DNA of 64,000 bases from Lachnospiraceae bacterium (GTDB lineage: Bacteria; Bacillota_A; Clostridia; Lachnospirales; Lachnospiraceae), in contig SFGN01000011.1 in NCBI GenBank assembly GCA_004556565.1, positions 1-64,000 on the forward strand. Reading direction: 5' to 3'. How positions within the stretch are numbered: the stretch's first letter is position 1; every line of letters begins with the position of its first letter. Of the stretch, positions 35,045-43,655 are shown piece after piece. The notes beneath the pieces were generated by a model that made no database searches, was not told where the DNA came from, and was given only the letters and a program-made list of their open reading frames with translations. Position numbers and translations under genes: made by a program.

Positions 35045-35544
35045 CACGGTGTCACCAGCATCCTTTCTGATTCTTTCTTAGGCACCATAATTGTTCCGTG
35101 GTCTTTGTATTTTTTCAAAATAAAAAATGTTGCCGTACTGATAACAGAATCAACGGTAGAAAGCTTTTCCGTCACAAAACGGGATACTTCTTTCAGCGTT
35201 TTGCCTTCCAATGTAATAAGCAGGTCATATCCGCCCGAAATCAGATAAACCGCGGACACTTCCGGATAATTATAAATCCGTTCTGCAACCCGGTCAAAAC
35301 CCTGGCTTCTCTGTGGAGTCACGCGGACTTCAATCAAAGCAGTCACTTGTTCAACGCCTGTCTTATCCCAGTCGATCAAAGTATGGTATCCACAGATAAT
35401 CTTCTCTTTTTCCATATCCGCTATTTCATTCGCCACCCACGCTTCGTCTGTTCCGAGAAGAACAGCCAGCTCGCTCAGATTCACGCGGCTGTTCTTTTCC
35501 AGATAACGTAAAATTTCTTTTCTCAATGTTCCGTTCTTTTCCAT
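35044..35544 (-). CDS. Lrp/AsnC-family transcriptional regulator
   Basis: The 166 residues contain an N-terminal winged helix (LRYLEKNSRVNLSELAVLLGTDE) and a C-terminal RAM/AsnC ligand domain (ALIEVRVTPQRSQGFDRVAERI, VYLISGGYDLLI). I take the ATG at 35544, eight bases after GGAGGAG, in preference to an ATG six codons earlier. It overlaps the aminotransferase gene, and local amino-acid control is likely. Confidence 0.9.
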   Translation of the reverse strand: MEKNGTLRKEILRYLEKNSRVNLSELAVLLGTDEAWVANEIADMEKEKIICGYHTLIDWDKTGVEQVTALIEVRVTPQRSQGFDRVAERIYNYPEVSAVYLISGGYDLLITLEGKTLKEVSRFVTEKLSTVDSVISTATFFILKKYKDHGTIMVPKKESERMLVTP

Positions 35545-35618
35545 GATGAATACTCCTCCCATCTTTTTTTCATATATTTTATTTAAGCTTTTTATTTCTC
35601 TTATTCATCGCTGTCAGT

Positions 35619-36644
35619 TCAGGACCGCATCTGCTCGCTGTACCAGCGCATCAGTTCATCCTGCGCAGGTCTGTCCAGATATCTTTCTTCTTCTCCGCTT
35701 GTGATTACCCGTGCATTCCCTGCAGTGGCAACCCCAAGCCTCGTGGCTCGTGTCCCCACCGCCTCCAATGCATCCACAAGTGCATTTCCGTCCGACGATG
35801 CGAGAAGAGCGCAGCCTGCCGATGTCATCATATACGGATTCAGCCGGTAAAATTCACATAATTCCACGGTCTCCTGGCAGATATTCATCTTCGACAGATC
35901 CACATGCATTCCGATTCCCGAAGCCTCCGCCAGTTCCCACAACGCAGCAAAAATCCCGCCGGATTGTACCTGATGGACCGCAGTGATGTTATACCTTTCA
36001 GCCATATCGCCGATATCCGGAAAAACAAGAAATATGTTCTTTTCCTTCATCTGACGCAGAAATGCCGGAACAAACCTCTGTCCCAGTTCTTCCTCTCTCT
36101 CATCCAGGATACGCAGCGTCCCTTCCAGACCTGTATAGCCGCAAAGCACAAGATCCTGCCCAGCTGCCGCGCCTCCTGCCCCCGGAATGCTGAATCCATC
36201 CTTGTTTGCATGGATCACTCCGTAAGCTGTCGCATGCACCATTGCCCGGCATACCGCAGGATTGACTTCCGCATTTATCTGCATGATGGCAGCATGCAGT
36301 TCTTCGGAAATTTCTTCCATGCATGAAATCATTTCTTTTATCTGCACTTCCTCGACTGTCTCCGGCAATGTTAAGGAGATGGATACCCCTGCCACCTCTG
36401 CACCTCGTAAGCGCAGGTCATTGACCGCACGGATAATGCCGTACGTCCCTGTGCAGACGCTGTCACCGGATACAGAAGCTGCTGCAGTTATCACTGCATC
36501 GGTTTCTGACACCCGCATTGCCGTACAACACTCTTCTATCGAAGGCCTGAACAGAAATTTCTCCTGTGCACCGTCCCGGTTCTTATTCAATTGTTTTAAT
36601 ATTGACCGTTTCCAGACTGTCTGCGGCAGGTTTCCGACTCTCAT
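35619..36644 (-). CDS. AIR synthase (PurM/HypE-fold) related protein
   Basis: This 341-residue protein has the PurM/HypE/SelD arrangement: an N-terminal half with DAVITAAASVSGDSVCTGTYG and a Gly/Ala-rich C-terminal half (GAGGAAAGQDLVLCGYTGLEGT, TSAGCALLASSDG). It resembles the hydrogenase maturation factor-like AIR synthases of Firmicutes rather than true PurM. There are no hydrogenase or purine genes nearby, so the substrate is unknown; ATP-dependent activation of a carboxamide is the family chemistry. The ATG at 36644 is supported by AAAGGGG nine bases upstream. Confidence 0.78.
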   Translation of the reverse strand: MRVGNLPQTVWKRSILKQLNKNRDGAQEKFLFRPSIEECCTAMRVSETDAVITAAASVSGDSVCTGTYGIIRAVNDLRLRGAEVAGVSISLTLPETVEEVQIKEMISCMEEISEELHAAIMQINAEVNPAVCRAMVHATAYGVIHANKDGFSIPGAGGAAAGQDLVLCGYTGLEGTLRILDEREEELGQRFVPAFLRQMKEKNIFLVFPDIGDMAERYNITAVHQVQSGGIFAALWELAEASGIGMHVDLSKMNICQETVELCEFYRLNPYMMTSAGCALLASSDGNALVDALEAVGTRATRLGVATAGNARVITSGEEERYLDRPAQDELMRWYSEQMRS

Positions 36645-36754
36645 CTTTAAATTCCCCTTTATCAAGATTCGCCCGCGTTTCACAGCTTCACATATAATCC
36701 CATGTCATTTGACAGGTACGCCCGCGGCAGTTTTTTTGTATTATACCTGATCTG

Positions 36755-36856
36755 TTAAATCAAATACGGAATAATCATCGTTGCGATCATGGCAACAATG
36801 ATTACCATAATAATAATGGAAATAATTCTTCTCGTCTTTCTGTCAAAAAAATTCAT
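36755..36856 (-). CDS. 33-residue single-pass membrane peptide
   Basis: A short frame encodes MNFFDRKTRRIISI, then a hydrophobic run of Ile/Met/Val ending MIIPYLI. The basic head followed by about 19 hydrophobic residues predicts an N-in membrane peptide. GAAAGAG lies about ten bases before the ATG. Unrecognised; many Firmicutes carry similar uncharacterised peptides. It stands alone between the radical SAM gene and the PurM-fold gene. Confidence 0.6.
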   Translation of the reverse strand: MNFFDRKTRRIISIIIMVIIVAMIATMIIPYLI

Positions 36857-36951
36857 AATTTCACATCTCTTTCTTAATAATGCTCTCAAGAATGTAATCA
36901 GTGTCATTTTATTCTATACTTTTTACTCTCTTTTTGCAAGAATTACTTCCC

Positions 36952-38673
36952 TTATGCCTCAGCCCCGGAAACATCGATGACCCGGGCCTGATTTGTCAGG
37001 GGACTTCGGTTCAGATAATCGAATAATAACAGTTTTCCGCCGATCCGTTCCAGATGAGTCATCTTCCTCATCTGCCGTTTATCATATGCTTCATACCCTA
37101 TAAGATAACGGTGAGTTTTCTCTTCCGCATCATAAAATGCCGCAGCTTCTTCCTTTGTCACAGTAAGCTCCCCGGCAAATTCCGGACGGTTTTTCACATT
37201 TTCCCGCAGATACAGATCAAGCGTCAGCATCCTGCGGTACAGCCCCGTACGTTTACTGTCATGCTCCTTCGCAAATGCAGACAAAATCTCATATCTGGAA
37301 ATCCTCGTGTGATTAATACCTGAAAGCCCGTTTTTCTCATAATATTCACTTAATGCTTCAAACATTTTAAATGCATTCGGAAATGCCTGTTCCAGTATTT
37401 CCAGTGTGTTCTCAAACTGACGGCTGTTGTAATAGACTTCCACCATTTCTTCCACGCCTTTCAGTCGGATTATATCACTATATGAAAGCCATTTCGTAGA
37501 AAGCACCTCATATGGCGGCCGGTCCTGGCAGACAAGCTCATACTCGTTCATCATTTCCTGCATATAGGAGCCCTTCAGCACTTTTAAGAATCCAAGCTGT
37601 AGCTGCTCCGGGCGCAGGGCATATACGTCACAGAAGGATTTCCGGAAGCTTTCATAGTCCTCAAACGGCAGACCCGCGATCAGATCCAGATGTTGGTGAA
37701 CATTTCCTCCTGCTCTGATTCGCCCGACCACATCTCTGACCTGATCGAATCTCATCGTCCGCCGTATTTCCCGGATTGTCTGTGGATTAGTAGACTGCAC
37801 GCCGATTTCCAATTGTATCAGACCTGGCCTCAATGACCGGATCAGGCGTATCTCTTCTTCATTTAATAAATCTGCTGCCACTTCAAAATGAAAGTTTGTC
37901 TTTCCTTTATCATGCTCCGCCAGATAGGTCCAGACTGCAATTGCATGATCATGTCTGCAATTGAAGGTTCTGTCAACAAATTTTACCTGAGGTACTTCAT
38001 AATCGATAAAAAACTGCAGTTCTCTTTTTACCAGTTCCAAATCCCGGAAACGGAGACATTTATCTATGGAAGACAGACAATAACTGCACGAAAACGGACA
38101 TCCTCTGCTCGACTCATAGTAAATAATTTTGTTTCTGAAATGTTCCATTTCCTCATATACGAACGGAATACGGTTCAGATCCAATACCGGGCGCATAGGC
38201 ATTTCCACCAGAGTATTTTGTTCCTGATTCCGATAGGTGATTCCGTCAATTCTGTCAAGCCCGCCGACATCGCCATGATAATATTTTAAAAGCTCTAAAA
38301 ATGTTTCTTCTCCTTCTCCCCTCATAATCCCTTTAACCTGGGGATACTGAGTCAGCACATCCGCTGCATTGTAAGATACTTCCGGGCCGCCAAGCCAGAT
38401 ATCGGTTTCCGGAAGCACCTTTTTTATTTCCCTGACGATCTGCCCGACGTAGATTATATTCCACAGATAACAGGAAAAACAAAGTACATCCGGCTTCCTT
38501 CTGTAAATATCCATTAATATTTCATCAATCTGCTGATTTATCGTATACTCCGCTATTTCCACGGACTGCCTGTATTGTTCCGCAAAGGCCCGCAGACTGT
38601 ATACTGCCAGATTAGAATGTATATATTTTGCATTAATTGCCGTAAGCAATACTTTCAAATTTGTCATTTTCAT
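36952..38673 (-). CDS. B12-binding-domain radical SAM protein (DUF4080 type)
   Basis: The 573 residues start with a cobalamin-binding-like Rossmann domain (VLLTAINAKYIHSNLAVYSLR, WLGGPEVSYNA, about 1-140), followed by the radical SAM barrel with the cluster motif RGCPFSCSYC (about residue 190) and GGNVHQHLDLIAGLP, and a C-terminal DUF4080-like domain. It is probably a methylase or rearrangement enzyme; the substrate is unknown. I place the start at the ATG at 38673, six bases after CAGGAG; upstream in-frame ATGs lack such a site. The SRP RNA promoter begins 18 bases beyond on the other strand. Confidence 0.88.
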   Translation of the reverse strand: MKMTNLKVLLTAINAKYIHSNLAVYSLRAFAEQYRQSVEIAEYTINQQIDEILMDIYRRKPDVLCFSCYLWNIIYVGQIVREIKKVLPETDIWLGGPEVSYNAADVLTQYPQVKGIMRGEGEETFLELLKYYHGDVGGLDRIDGITYRNQEQNTLVEMPMRPVLDLNRIPFVYEEMEHFRNKIIYYESSRGCPFSCSYCLSSIDKCLRFRDLELVKRELQFFIDYEVPQVKFVDRTFNCRHDHAIAVWTYLAEHDKGKTNFHFEVAADLLNEEEIRLIRSLRPGLIQLEIGVQSTNPQTIREIRRTMRFDQVRDVVGRIRAGGNVHQHLDLIAGLPFEDYESFRKSFCDVYALRPEQLQLGFLKVLKGSYMQEMMNEYELVCQDRPPYEVLSTKWLSYSDIIRLKGVEEMVEVYYNSRQFENTLEILEQAFPNAFKMFEALSEYYEKNGLSGINHTRISRYEILSAFAKEHDSKRTGLYRRMLTLDLYLRENVKNRPEFAGELTVTKEEAAAFYDAEEKTHRYLIGYEAYDKRQMRKMTHLERIGGKLLLFDYLNRSPLTNQARVIDVSGAEA

Positions 38674-38690
38674 TTTTTTCTCCTGAAACA

Positions 38691-38719
38691 TTGACTTTTT
38701 TTTAAAACTATTGTACAAT
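38691..38719 (+). promoter_or_regulatory. Sigma-A promoter of the SRP RNA gene
   Basis: TTGACT (38691-38696) and TACAAT (38714-38719) are separated by exactly 17 bases. The RNA would start near 38726. Confidence 0.85.
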
Positions 38720-38725
38720 GTGTAC

Positions 38726-38990
38726 TCGTGCAGCCGGGGAGCTAGCGGTGCCTTGTACCTGTAATCCGCTATAACAGGGGTGATATTACGCAGAGGGTGC
38801 TGATTTGCAGAGTCTGCCCCCGGTAAGTGATGTTGAAAACTTGGGTCTCACGCGACGGGAATCTGTGAACCGTGTCAGGTCGGGAACGAAGCAGCACTAA
38901 GGAGAACCTTCCGGGTGTTGTGAGGCAGCCTGGGTTGAGTTAACTGCCGGGGTAACGTTTGTGGAGATGCATTCGAAGCGTAATGCACGT
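38726..38990 (+). ncRNA. ffs: Signal recognition particle RNA, large (Alu-containing) type
   Basis: The Alu-domain start GCCGGGGAGCTAGCGGTGCC and the conserved helix 8 apex TCAGGTCGGGAACGAAGCAG are both present, with the closing half GGGTGTTGTGAGGCAGCCTG. The size and Alu domain are those of Bacillus and Clostridium scRNA, not the short 4.5S form. With Ffh it targets nascent membrane and secreted proteins. The 3' end is set only roughly; the transcript may run to the terminator at 39030-39063. Confidence 0.93.
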
Positions 38991-39029
38991 AAAAAATTTG
39001 CAAAGAAATATGCATTTCCGAAAGTTCGC

Positions 39030-39063
39030 AAAGATGAGGTATTAATTCCTCATCTTTTTTTCT
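39030..39063 (+). terminator. Terminator of the SRP RNA gene, overlapping the 3' end of tadA
   Basis: AAAGATGAGG/CCTCATCTTT arms around an 8-base loop are followed by a run of T on the plus strand. The right side of the stem lies inside the last codons of tadA (39042 onward), so the two convergent genes share these bases. Confidence 0.85.
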
Positions 39064-39524
39064 TTCTGTTTTTCCCTCAGTTCTTTAAAAAACTGCTTCA
39101 TCAGACTGCTGCATTCTTCGCCGAGCACCCCCGTCTCCTGCTCCACCTGATGATTAAACTGTTCTATATTCAGCAGATTCAAAATAGAGCCGGCGCACCC
39201 CGCTTTTGGATTCATACAGCCCATCACCACTTTTTTTATCCGCGCCTGTACAATTGCCCCGGCACACATCTGACATGGCTCCAGAGTTACATACATTGTA
39301 CAGTTTTCCAGCCGCCAGTCATTCATTTTTTTACTCGCTTTTTTCATTGCAATCATCTCCGCGTGTGCAAGCGGATTTTTATCTGTTGTCCGGCGGTTAT
39401 ATCCCCGTCCGATAATCTTCCCTTCATAGACGATCACACAGCCGATAGGGACTTCCTCAAGAGCATATGCTTTTTTCGCCTGTCTGATGGCCTCTTTCAT
39501 ATATTTTTCATCCTGGCTTAACAT
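39042..39524 (-). CDS. tadA: tRNA-specific adenosine deaminase
   Basis: TadA converts A34 to inosine in tRNA-Arg(ACG). The 160-residue protein has the zinc site HAE (in PLAHAEMIAM) and PCQMCAGA, and the VPIGCVIV start of the deaminase fold. The ATG at 39524 is taken because GGAGG lies nine bases upstream; the longer frame back to 39611 has no support. Its last codons overlap the SRP RNA terminator. Confidence 0.94.
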   Translation of the reverse strand: MLSQDEKYMKEAIRQAKKAYALEEVPIGCVIVYEGKIIGRGYNRRTTDKNPLAHAEMIAMKKASKKMNDWRLENCTMYVTLEPCQMCAGAIVQARIKKVVMGCMNPKAGCAGSILNLLNIEQFNHQVEQETGVLGEECSSLMKQFFKELREKQKEKKMRN

Positions 39525-39625
39525 TCCCGGATACCTCCCATATTTTCGATGATCTGCCCTGCGGTTCTTTTCACCGTCCATCCTGCATATATTTGAGTTT
39601 AGAAAAGACAAGACTGGAGGTCAAT

Positions 39626-40636
39626 ATGAACCCTGGTATCTATTATTTTTATGAATACATCCACAGCCGCCGGCTTAGAAATGTCGGATTTTTAAAATTT
39701 TCCGTCCGTTACGGAAAATACATCATCCGCTTATCTATAAAAGGTATCCCTGTCGCGACGCAGCAGAAGGTCAGCCTGTCAGCCATACTGTCAGAAAACA
39801 AATCCGTTTCTTCTTCAACTATCGGCGAACTCACCTGCGGGAATCAGAACATTTCCGCACAATTTCCGCTTCCTGAAACGCCTTCCTTACATGAAAGCAC
39901 CGTCGGCAGCATCGTGGGATTTTTCCTGACGCTTCCGGGCGGAAACCTGATCATTTCAACTATTCCGGGCATTACTGTAAACGCAGATACTATCGCGGCA
40001 CTGACCCGAAAAAAAATACCGGAAGACTTCTCTGATTCTGCAAAGTCGATTTCTTCCCCGGAAGTATCTTCCGATGCGGCAGCGAAGGCATCTCCCCCTG
40101 AGGTCTCTTCCGATGAGGAGAAAAAAGTTGTTTTCTCTGAGGATGGAGCAAACGCAGAAGCGCTCTCTGCAACAGCAGATTCTGACACAGAGACCTCTTC
40201 TGATGTGACGCCCGAAGCAGAACCTTCTCCCAAACCTCTGATGGAGGCAGAATCTCTGCCATACTGTGAAACTGCTGTTCCTGACAGTTCCGGGGATACT
40301 CCCGGGCGGGCAAAACCTGTACACTCCGGTCCTTGCGGAAACCTGAAGAAAATTCGGCGCAGCGATTTATCCATTCTCCCGCGTCGTCACTGGAATCTGG
40401 CAAACAACAGCTTCCTGCTCCACGGTTATCATAATTATAACCACCTTCTCCTCGTCGAAGAAGATGGTCATTACTGGCTGGGCGTACCCGGCATCTATGA
40501 TGCAAGAGAAGCCCGGGCCGCAGAATTATTTGGTTTTCCGCAATTCACCCGCTCCTGCCATCAGCAATTATCACTGTCCAAAGACGAATACAATGAAACC
40601 GCTGATTTTGGCTACTGGTGCCGTTATATCCGCTGA
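39626..40636 (+). CDS. Lachnospiraceae protein of unknown function (possibly DUF6128)
   Basis: This is one of the few plus-strand genes. The ATG at 39626 has GGAGG five to six bases upstream, giving 336 residues. The N-terminal domain (about 1-115, INPGIYYFYEY-like start: NPGIYYFYEY) and the C-terminal domain (about 235-336, with RRHWNLANNSFLLHGYHNY and GYWCRYI) are conserved-looking, while residues 120-230 are a low-complexity Ser/Glu/Pro linker with EVSSD repeats. No signal or membrane segment is seen. The C-terminal part is, as I recall, a domain limited to Lachnospiraceae (DUF6128). Function unknown. Confidence 0.8.
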   Translation: MNPGIYYFYEYIHSRRLRNVGFLKFSVRYGKYIIRLSIKGIPVATQQKVSLSAILSENKSVSSSTIGELTCGNQNISAQFPLPETPSLHESTVGSIVGFFLTLPGGNLIISTIPGITVNADTIAALTRKKIPEDFSDSAKSISSPEVSSDAAAKASPPEVSSDEEKKVVFSEDGANAEALSATADSDTETSSDVTPEAEPSPKPLMEAESLPYCETAVPDSSGDTPGRAKPVHSGPCGNLKKIRRSDLSILPRRHWNLANNSFLLHGYHNYNHLLLVEEDGHYWLGVPGIYDAREARAAELFGFPQFTRSCHQQLSLSKDEYNETADFGYWCRYIR

Positions 40637-40644
40637 CCCCGGTC

Positions 40645-42045
40645 CTACAGGATGCCTTTCAGTTCCTGATACAGCCGCTTTGCATAACTGTCCGTCATCC
40701 CGCATACAAAATCCGTCACGAGAAGCAGGCGGAGATACAATTTCTCCGCTTCGCTTTTCCCCTTCGACTGGTTCAGGTATGCGCTGCGGTAATTATCAGA
40801 AATAAATGAGATAATTCTCCTGTCTATGGTGTCCAGCTTCACATCTGTATCATAATATAACACCGCATGTACCAGCCTGTCCATCAGATAATCCAGAATA
40901 ACCGATTCCGTCATTTCCATTTTATAAATATCCATAGTATCAAATACACGGCGGTAAGCCATATCCCCAAGAAGCCACATCAGGTCTTCTCCGAATGTAC
41001 CGCAAAACAAATCATGCTGAAATGTCCCGTTCATGATCTGGTCATAATGTGAAGTGAATCCATACGTTGCACAGTTGATCAAAAATCCCTGTATCCTGAC
41101 AATCCAGTTTTTCACCGCATATTCTTCTGGATTCTGGATACCCTTTCCCTGCCCCCACGCATATAACGACTGCAGTCTGGCCAGCGGGTCAAACTCTGAG
41201 CCCCTTCCAGGTTTTTGTATTTTCTTCAATTCCGCCGCCAGCGTATAGTAGGATATATATCCCTTGACAAAAGCATCTTCAATATCTGCTGTTTTATATG
41301 CCAGATCGTCCGCCGCTTCAAGTATATATGTCAGCGGATGGCGGTTTGTAAACGCACCGGTTTCTTTAGTGATTTCTTTGAATATATCTTCCTCTGCCAG
41401 ATAATATCCCATCTTTTTATCTTTGATATTCCCACTGGTACTGTCAATCCCTGTGGACGGAACAGGATATTTAATAATTGTATTCAGCAGGGCATATGTC
41501 AGATTCATGCCGTTCTCATCCACCAGATAATGCAGCTTCGTCACAAGGCGCAGAGCCTGTGCATTTCCTTCAAAATGATATAAATCCTCCCGCATCTGCG
41601 GTGTCAGGATTTCGGCAATAGGGGTTCCGAAATATTCCATCACGGGAAGATTCCGCTCAAACCATTCCCTGATAGCGATTTCTCCAAAATGACCGAAGGG
41701 CGGATTCCCGATATCATGAATCAGCCCCGCACACTGAAGAATATTACAGATATCCTCCTTCATGCAAGGCGCGAATCCTGCATCTTTTCGATAAGTCAAT
41801 ATATTTTCTCCGATATTCTGTCCCAGAGATTTTCCAAAAGATGACACTTCCAGTGAATGTGTCAGCCTTGTACGGATAAAATCACTTTTATCCAGCGGAA
41901 ACACCTGCGTCTTATCCTGCAGCCTCCGAAATGACGCGCTCCCGATAATCCGGTGATAATCTTTTTCAAACTCGCTCCTGAAATCAGCCGGCTTCCTGCT
42001 GCTTTCTCTCATTCTCCTTGCGGACAATAGTGTTGACCATTCCAT
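40645..42045 (-). CDS. dgt: Deoxyguanosinetriphosphate triphosphohydrolase-like HD protein
   Basis: This HD-superfamily protein removes triphosphate from dNTPs (dGTP in the type enzyme) and helps control nucleotide pools. The 466 residues hold the metal site RTRLTHSLEV (about 58-67) and GLIHDIGNPPFGHFGE (about 107-122), and a late aspartate region DDLAYKTADIEDAF. The long form with a variable C-terminus matches the Firmicute branch. No neighbouring partner. Confidence 0.92.
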   Translation of the reverse strand: MEWSTLLSARRMRESSRKPADFRSEFEKDYHRIIGSASFRRLQDKTQVFPLDKSDFIRTRLTHSLEVSSFGKSLGQNIGENILTYRKDAGFAPCMKEDICNILQCAGLIHDIGNPPFGHFGEIAIREWFERNLPVMEYFGTPIAEILTPQMREDLYHFEGNAQALRLVTKLHYLVDENGMNLTYALLNTIIKYPVPSTGIDSTSGNIKDKKMGYYLAEEDIFKEITKETGAFTNRHPLTYILEAADDLAYKTADIEDAFVKGYISYYTLAAELKKIQKPGRGSEFDPLARLQSLYAWGQGKGIQNPEEYAVKNWIVRIQGFLINCATYGFTSHYDQIMNGTFQHDLFCGTFGEDLMWLLGDMAYRRVFDTMDIYKMEMTESVILDYLMDRLVHAVLYYDTDVKLDTIDRRIISFISDNYRSAYLNQSKGKSEAEKLYLRLLLVTDFVCGMTDSYAKRLYQELKGIL

Positions 42046-42065
42046 ATTTATTCCCTTTTTCTAAG

Positions 42066-42107
42066 AATGCCTGTAAACGGAATACTTTATTCCATTTACA
42101 GGCTTTA
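42066..42107 (-). terminator. Strong terminator between the repeat-rich HTH gene and dgt
   Basis: Sixteen-base arms (42069-42084 and 42088-42103) pair with two mismatches, followed on the minus strand by TTCTTAG. It ends the gene at 42156. Confidence 0.65.
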
Positions 42108-42155
42108 ACTTCTGCTCTTTATGTATAATACTGCACGGTACAGCATCCCTCTTTG

Positions 42156-43250
42156 TTAATCGAGATAAATCGGCGGCTCATAATCCTTACCCATAAGTGC
42201 CTTCTTCCTCTCCTGATACCCGAGAAACGCCCATTCTGTCATATCTGTCCATCCGTGCTGTGCCCGGTCATAAACCTGCACATACCCGATTCGGGACGGA
42301 TGCATCCTTACACTGTTAGACTGGTATTCACGTCCTGTATATGGATTGATTTCTCCTGCCTCACGGTCTTCTTCTATATCTTTATGTTTTATTACCGGCT
42401 CAAAATCCGGTGATGAAGAAGGAATAGGTTCCTTTTTCTTCTTCTGGGTTTCTTTCTTATCCTCTGACGGAGTTCCTTTTCTTCTGAGGAAAATACCACC
42501 TGTCCGGAACTTTTCTTTCTTGGCCGGCTTCTCCTCTTTCGTATCCTCCTGCTCTGCCTCGGCCTCTTCCGCCCTTACAATCTCCTCAATCTCATCAAGT
42601 TCCTTATGAACTCCGACCAGTTCCCCGATCGTCATATCTCTTTCTTCGGCTGCTGTCGGCACAATTTCCTCAACCTCGTCTGCACTTTCTTCTTCCTCCG
42701 CAGCCGTCCTGATGACTGCTTCTTCCTCTTCCGCTGCCTTACGGGCCGCTTCTTCCTCTTCCGCCGCCTTACGGGCCGCTTCTTCCTCTTCCGCTGCCTT
42801 ACGGGCCGCTTCTTCCTCTTCCGCTGCCTTACGGGCCGCTTCTTCCTCTTCCGCTGCCTTACGGGCTGCTTCTTCCTCCGCGGCTCTACGTGCCTCTGCT
42901 TCTTCTGCCCGTTCTGCTGATGTCTGTTCGGAAGCCTGTCCCTTCTTTGCTCTCTTTGATTGTAAGATACGTGCTTCTTCCGGATTCAGGGAAGCTGTCT
43001 CGGCAGGTGATGCTGCCTGAACTGCCGCCTCCATAGGAAATATGCTTAAATGAAACGGACACTCAAGAATCGATGCTATCATCCGCATATCCTGCTCCTG
43101 AAAATTATCCCGCCCAAGCCTCTGTGTCAGATTCTGCCTGGACATTGCCTTGCCTGTCCGTTCTTCTATTTTCTCAGCCAGTTCTTTGATCGTCATTCCT
43201 TTGCGGCTGAGAATAATCTTAACTTGTTCACCAAATGTTAATGTTTCCAT
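42156..43250 (-). CDS. HTH protein with a Glu-Ala-Arg-Lys repeat region
   Basis: From the ATG at 43250 (AGGAGGAG upstream) the protein is 364 residues. A Cro/C1-type helix-turn-helix (about 1-65, VKIILSRKGMTIKELAEKI) is followed by a long charged helix that includes five copies of a ten-residue unit (EEEEAARKAA). The C-terminal domain (about 270-364) has conserved-looking INPYTGREYQSNSVRMHPSR and YVQVYDRAQHGWTDMTEW. The helix could act as a rigid spacer between a DNA-binding head and the C-terminal domain. Function unknown. Confidence 0.8.
   Translation of the reverse strand: METLTFGEQVKIILSRKGMTIKELAEKIEERTGKAMSRQNLTQRLGRDNFQEQDMRMIASILECPFHLSIFPMEAAVQAASPAETASLNPEEARILQSKRAKKGQASEQTSAERAEEAEARRAAEEEAARKAAEEEEAARKAAEEEEAARKAAEEEEAARKAAEEEEAARKAAEEEEAVIRTAAEEEESADEVEEIVPTAAEERDMTIGELVGVHKELDEIEEIVRAEEAEAEQEDTKEEKPAKKEKFRTGGIFLRRKGTPSEDKKETQKKKKEPIPSSSPDFEPVIKHKDIEEDREAGEINPYTGREYQSNSVRMHPSRIGYVQVYDRAQHGWTDMTEWAFLGYQERKKALMGKDYEPPIYLD
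42721..42870. repeat. 30-bp in-frame tandem repeat (five copies)
   Basis: Units at 42721, 42751, 42781, 42811, and 42841 are almost identical (the second and fifth each differ by one base). Each codes for ten residues of the charged helix, so copy-number change keeps the frame. Confidence 0.92.
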
Positions 43251-43492
43251 GATTGTCTCCTCCTTATTAATTAATGCCATTAATCACTGCCTTACAAAAA
43301 ACAAACGGATATTTCTGTCCGTTTTCCATTCTGCAGATGAGGTTAAATTGTGTACTTATACTCCGATAGGTTTTGTAAACTTTTTAGTTGCTTCATAAAC
43401 CCATCTTTTTCCCTTTTTACATTCTAACAAATCAAATTTCTTACGTCAATCCTATATTTGAGAAGTTAAAATTTTTTAAGAAAGTGCACTGC
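43251..43492. other. AT-rich upstream region of the HTH gene, no further gene
   Basis: About 240 bases with no reading frame of note. It must hold the promoter of the gene at 42156-43250, but no clear -35/-10 pair with good spacing was found. Confidence 0.4.
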
Positions 43493-43578
43493 AGTTCAAA
43501 CTCATACCGGGAAATATAACCTGTATCGTCAGCCTTGCATGTAAGAAACAGGTTATATTTCTGGCATGAGTGTAAACT
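43493..43578. repeat. Long imperfect inverted repeat after the multicopper oxidase remnant
   Basis: Two 31-base arms (43493-43524 and 43548-43578) share AAATATAACCTGT and ACTCAT blocks with few mismatches and enclose a 23-base loop. It lies about 80 bases past the broken oxidase gene. It is too long for an ordinary terminator and lacks a T-run; a small non-autonomous element or a regulatory hairpin are both possible. Confidence 0.6.
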
Positions 43579-43655
43579 AAATTGCAACTATTTCTTCTTC
43601 AGAAATTCCTCTTTCGCCTCAGCAACTCAGTAAAAAAGCTTTCATTCCCGAAACT

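Noticed and set aside
36989..37470. Further frames opposite the radical SAM gene
   Set aside because: They follow its codon pattern in antisense and have no start signals.
39593..39625. Earlier start for the plus-strand gene at 39626
   Set aside because: The upstream ATG at 39593 has no ribosome binding site, while the one at 39626 follows GGAGG.
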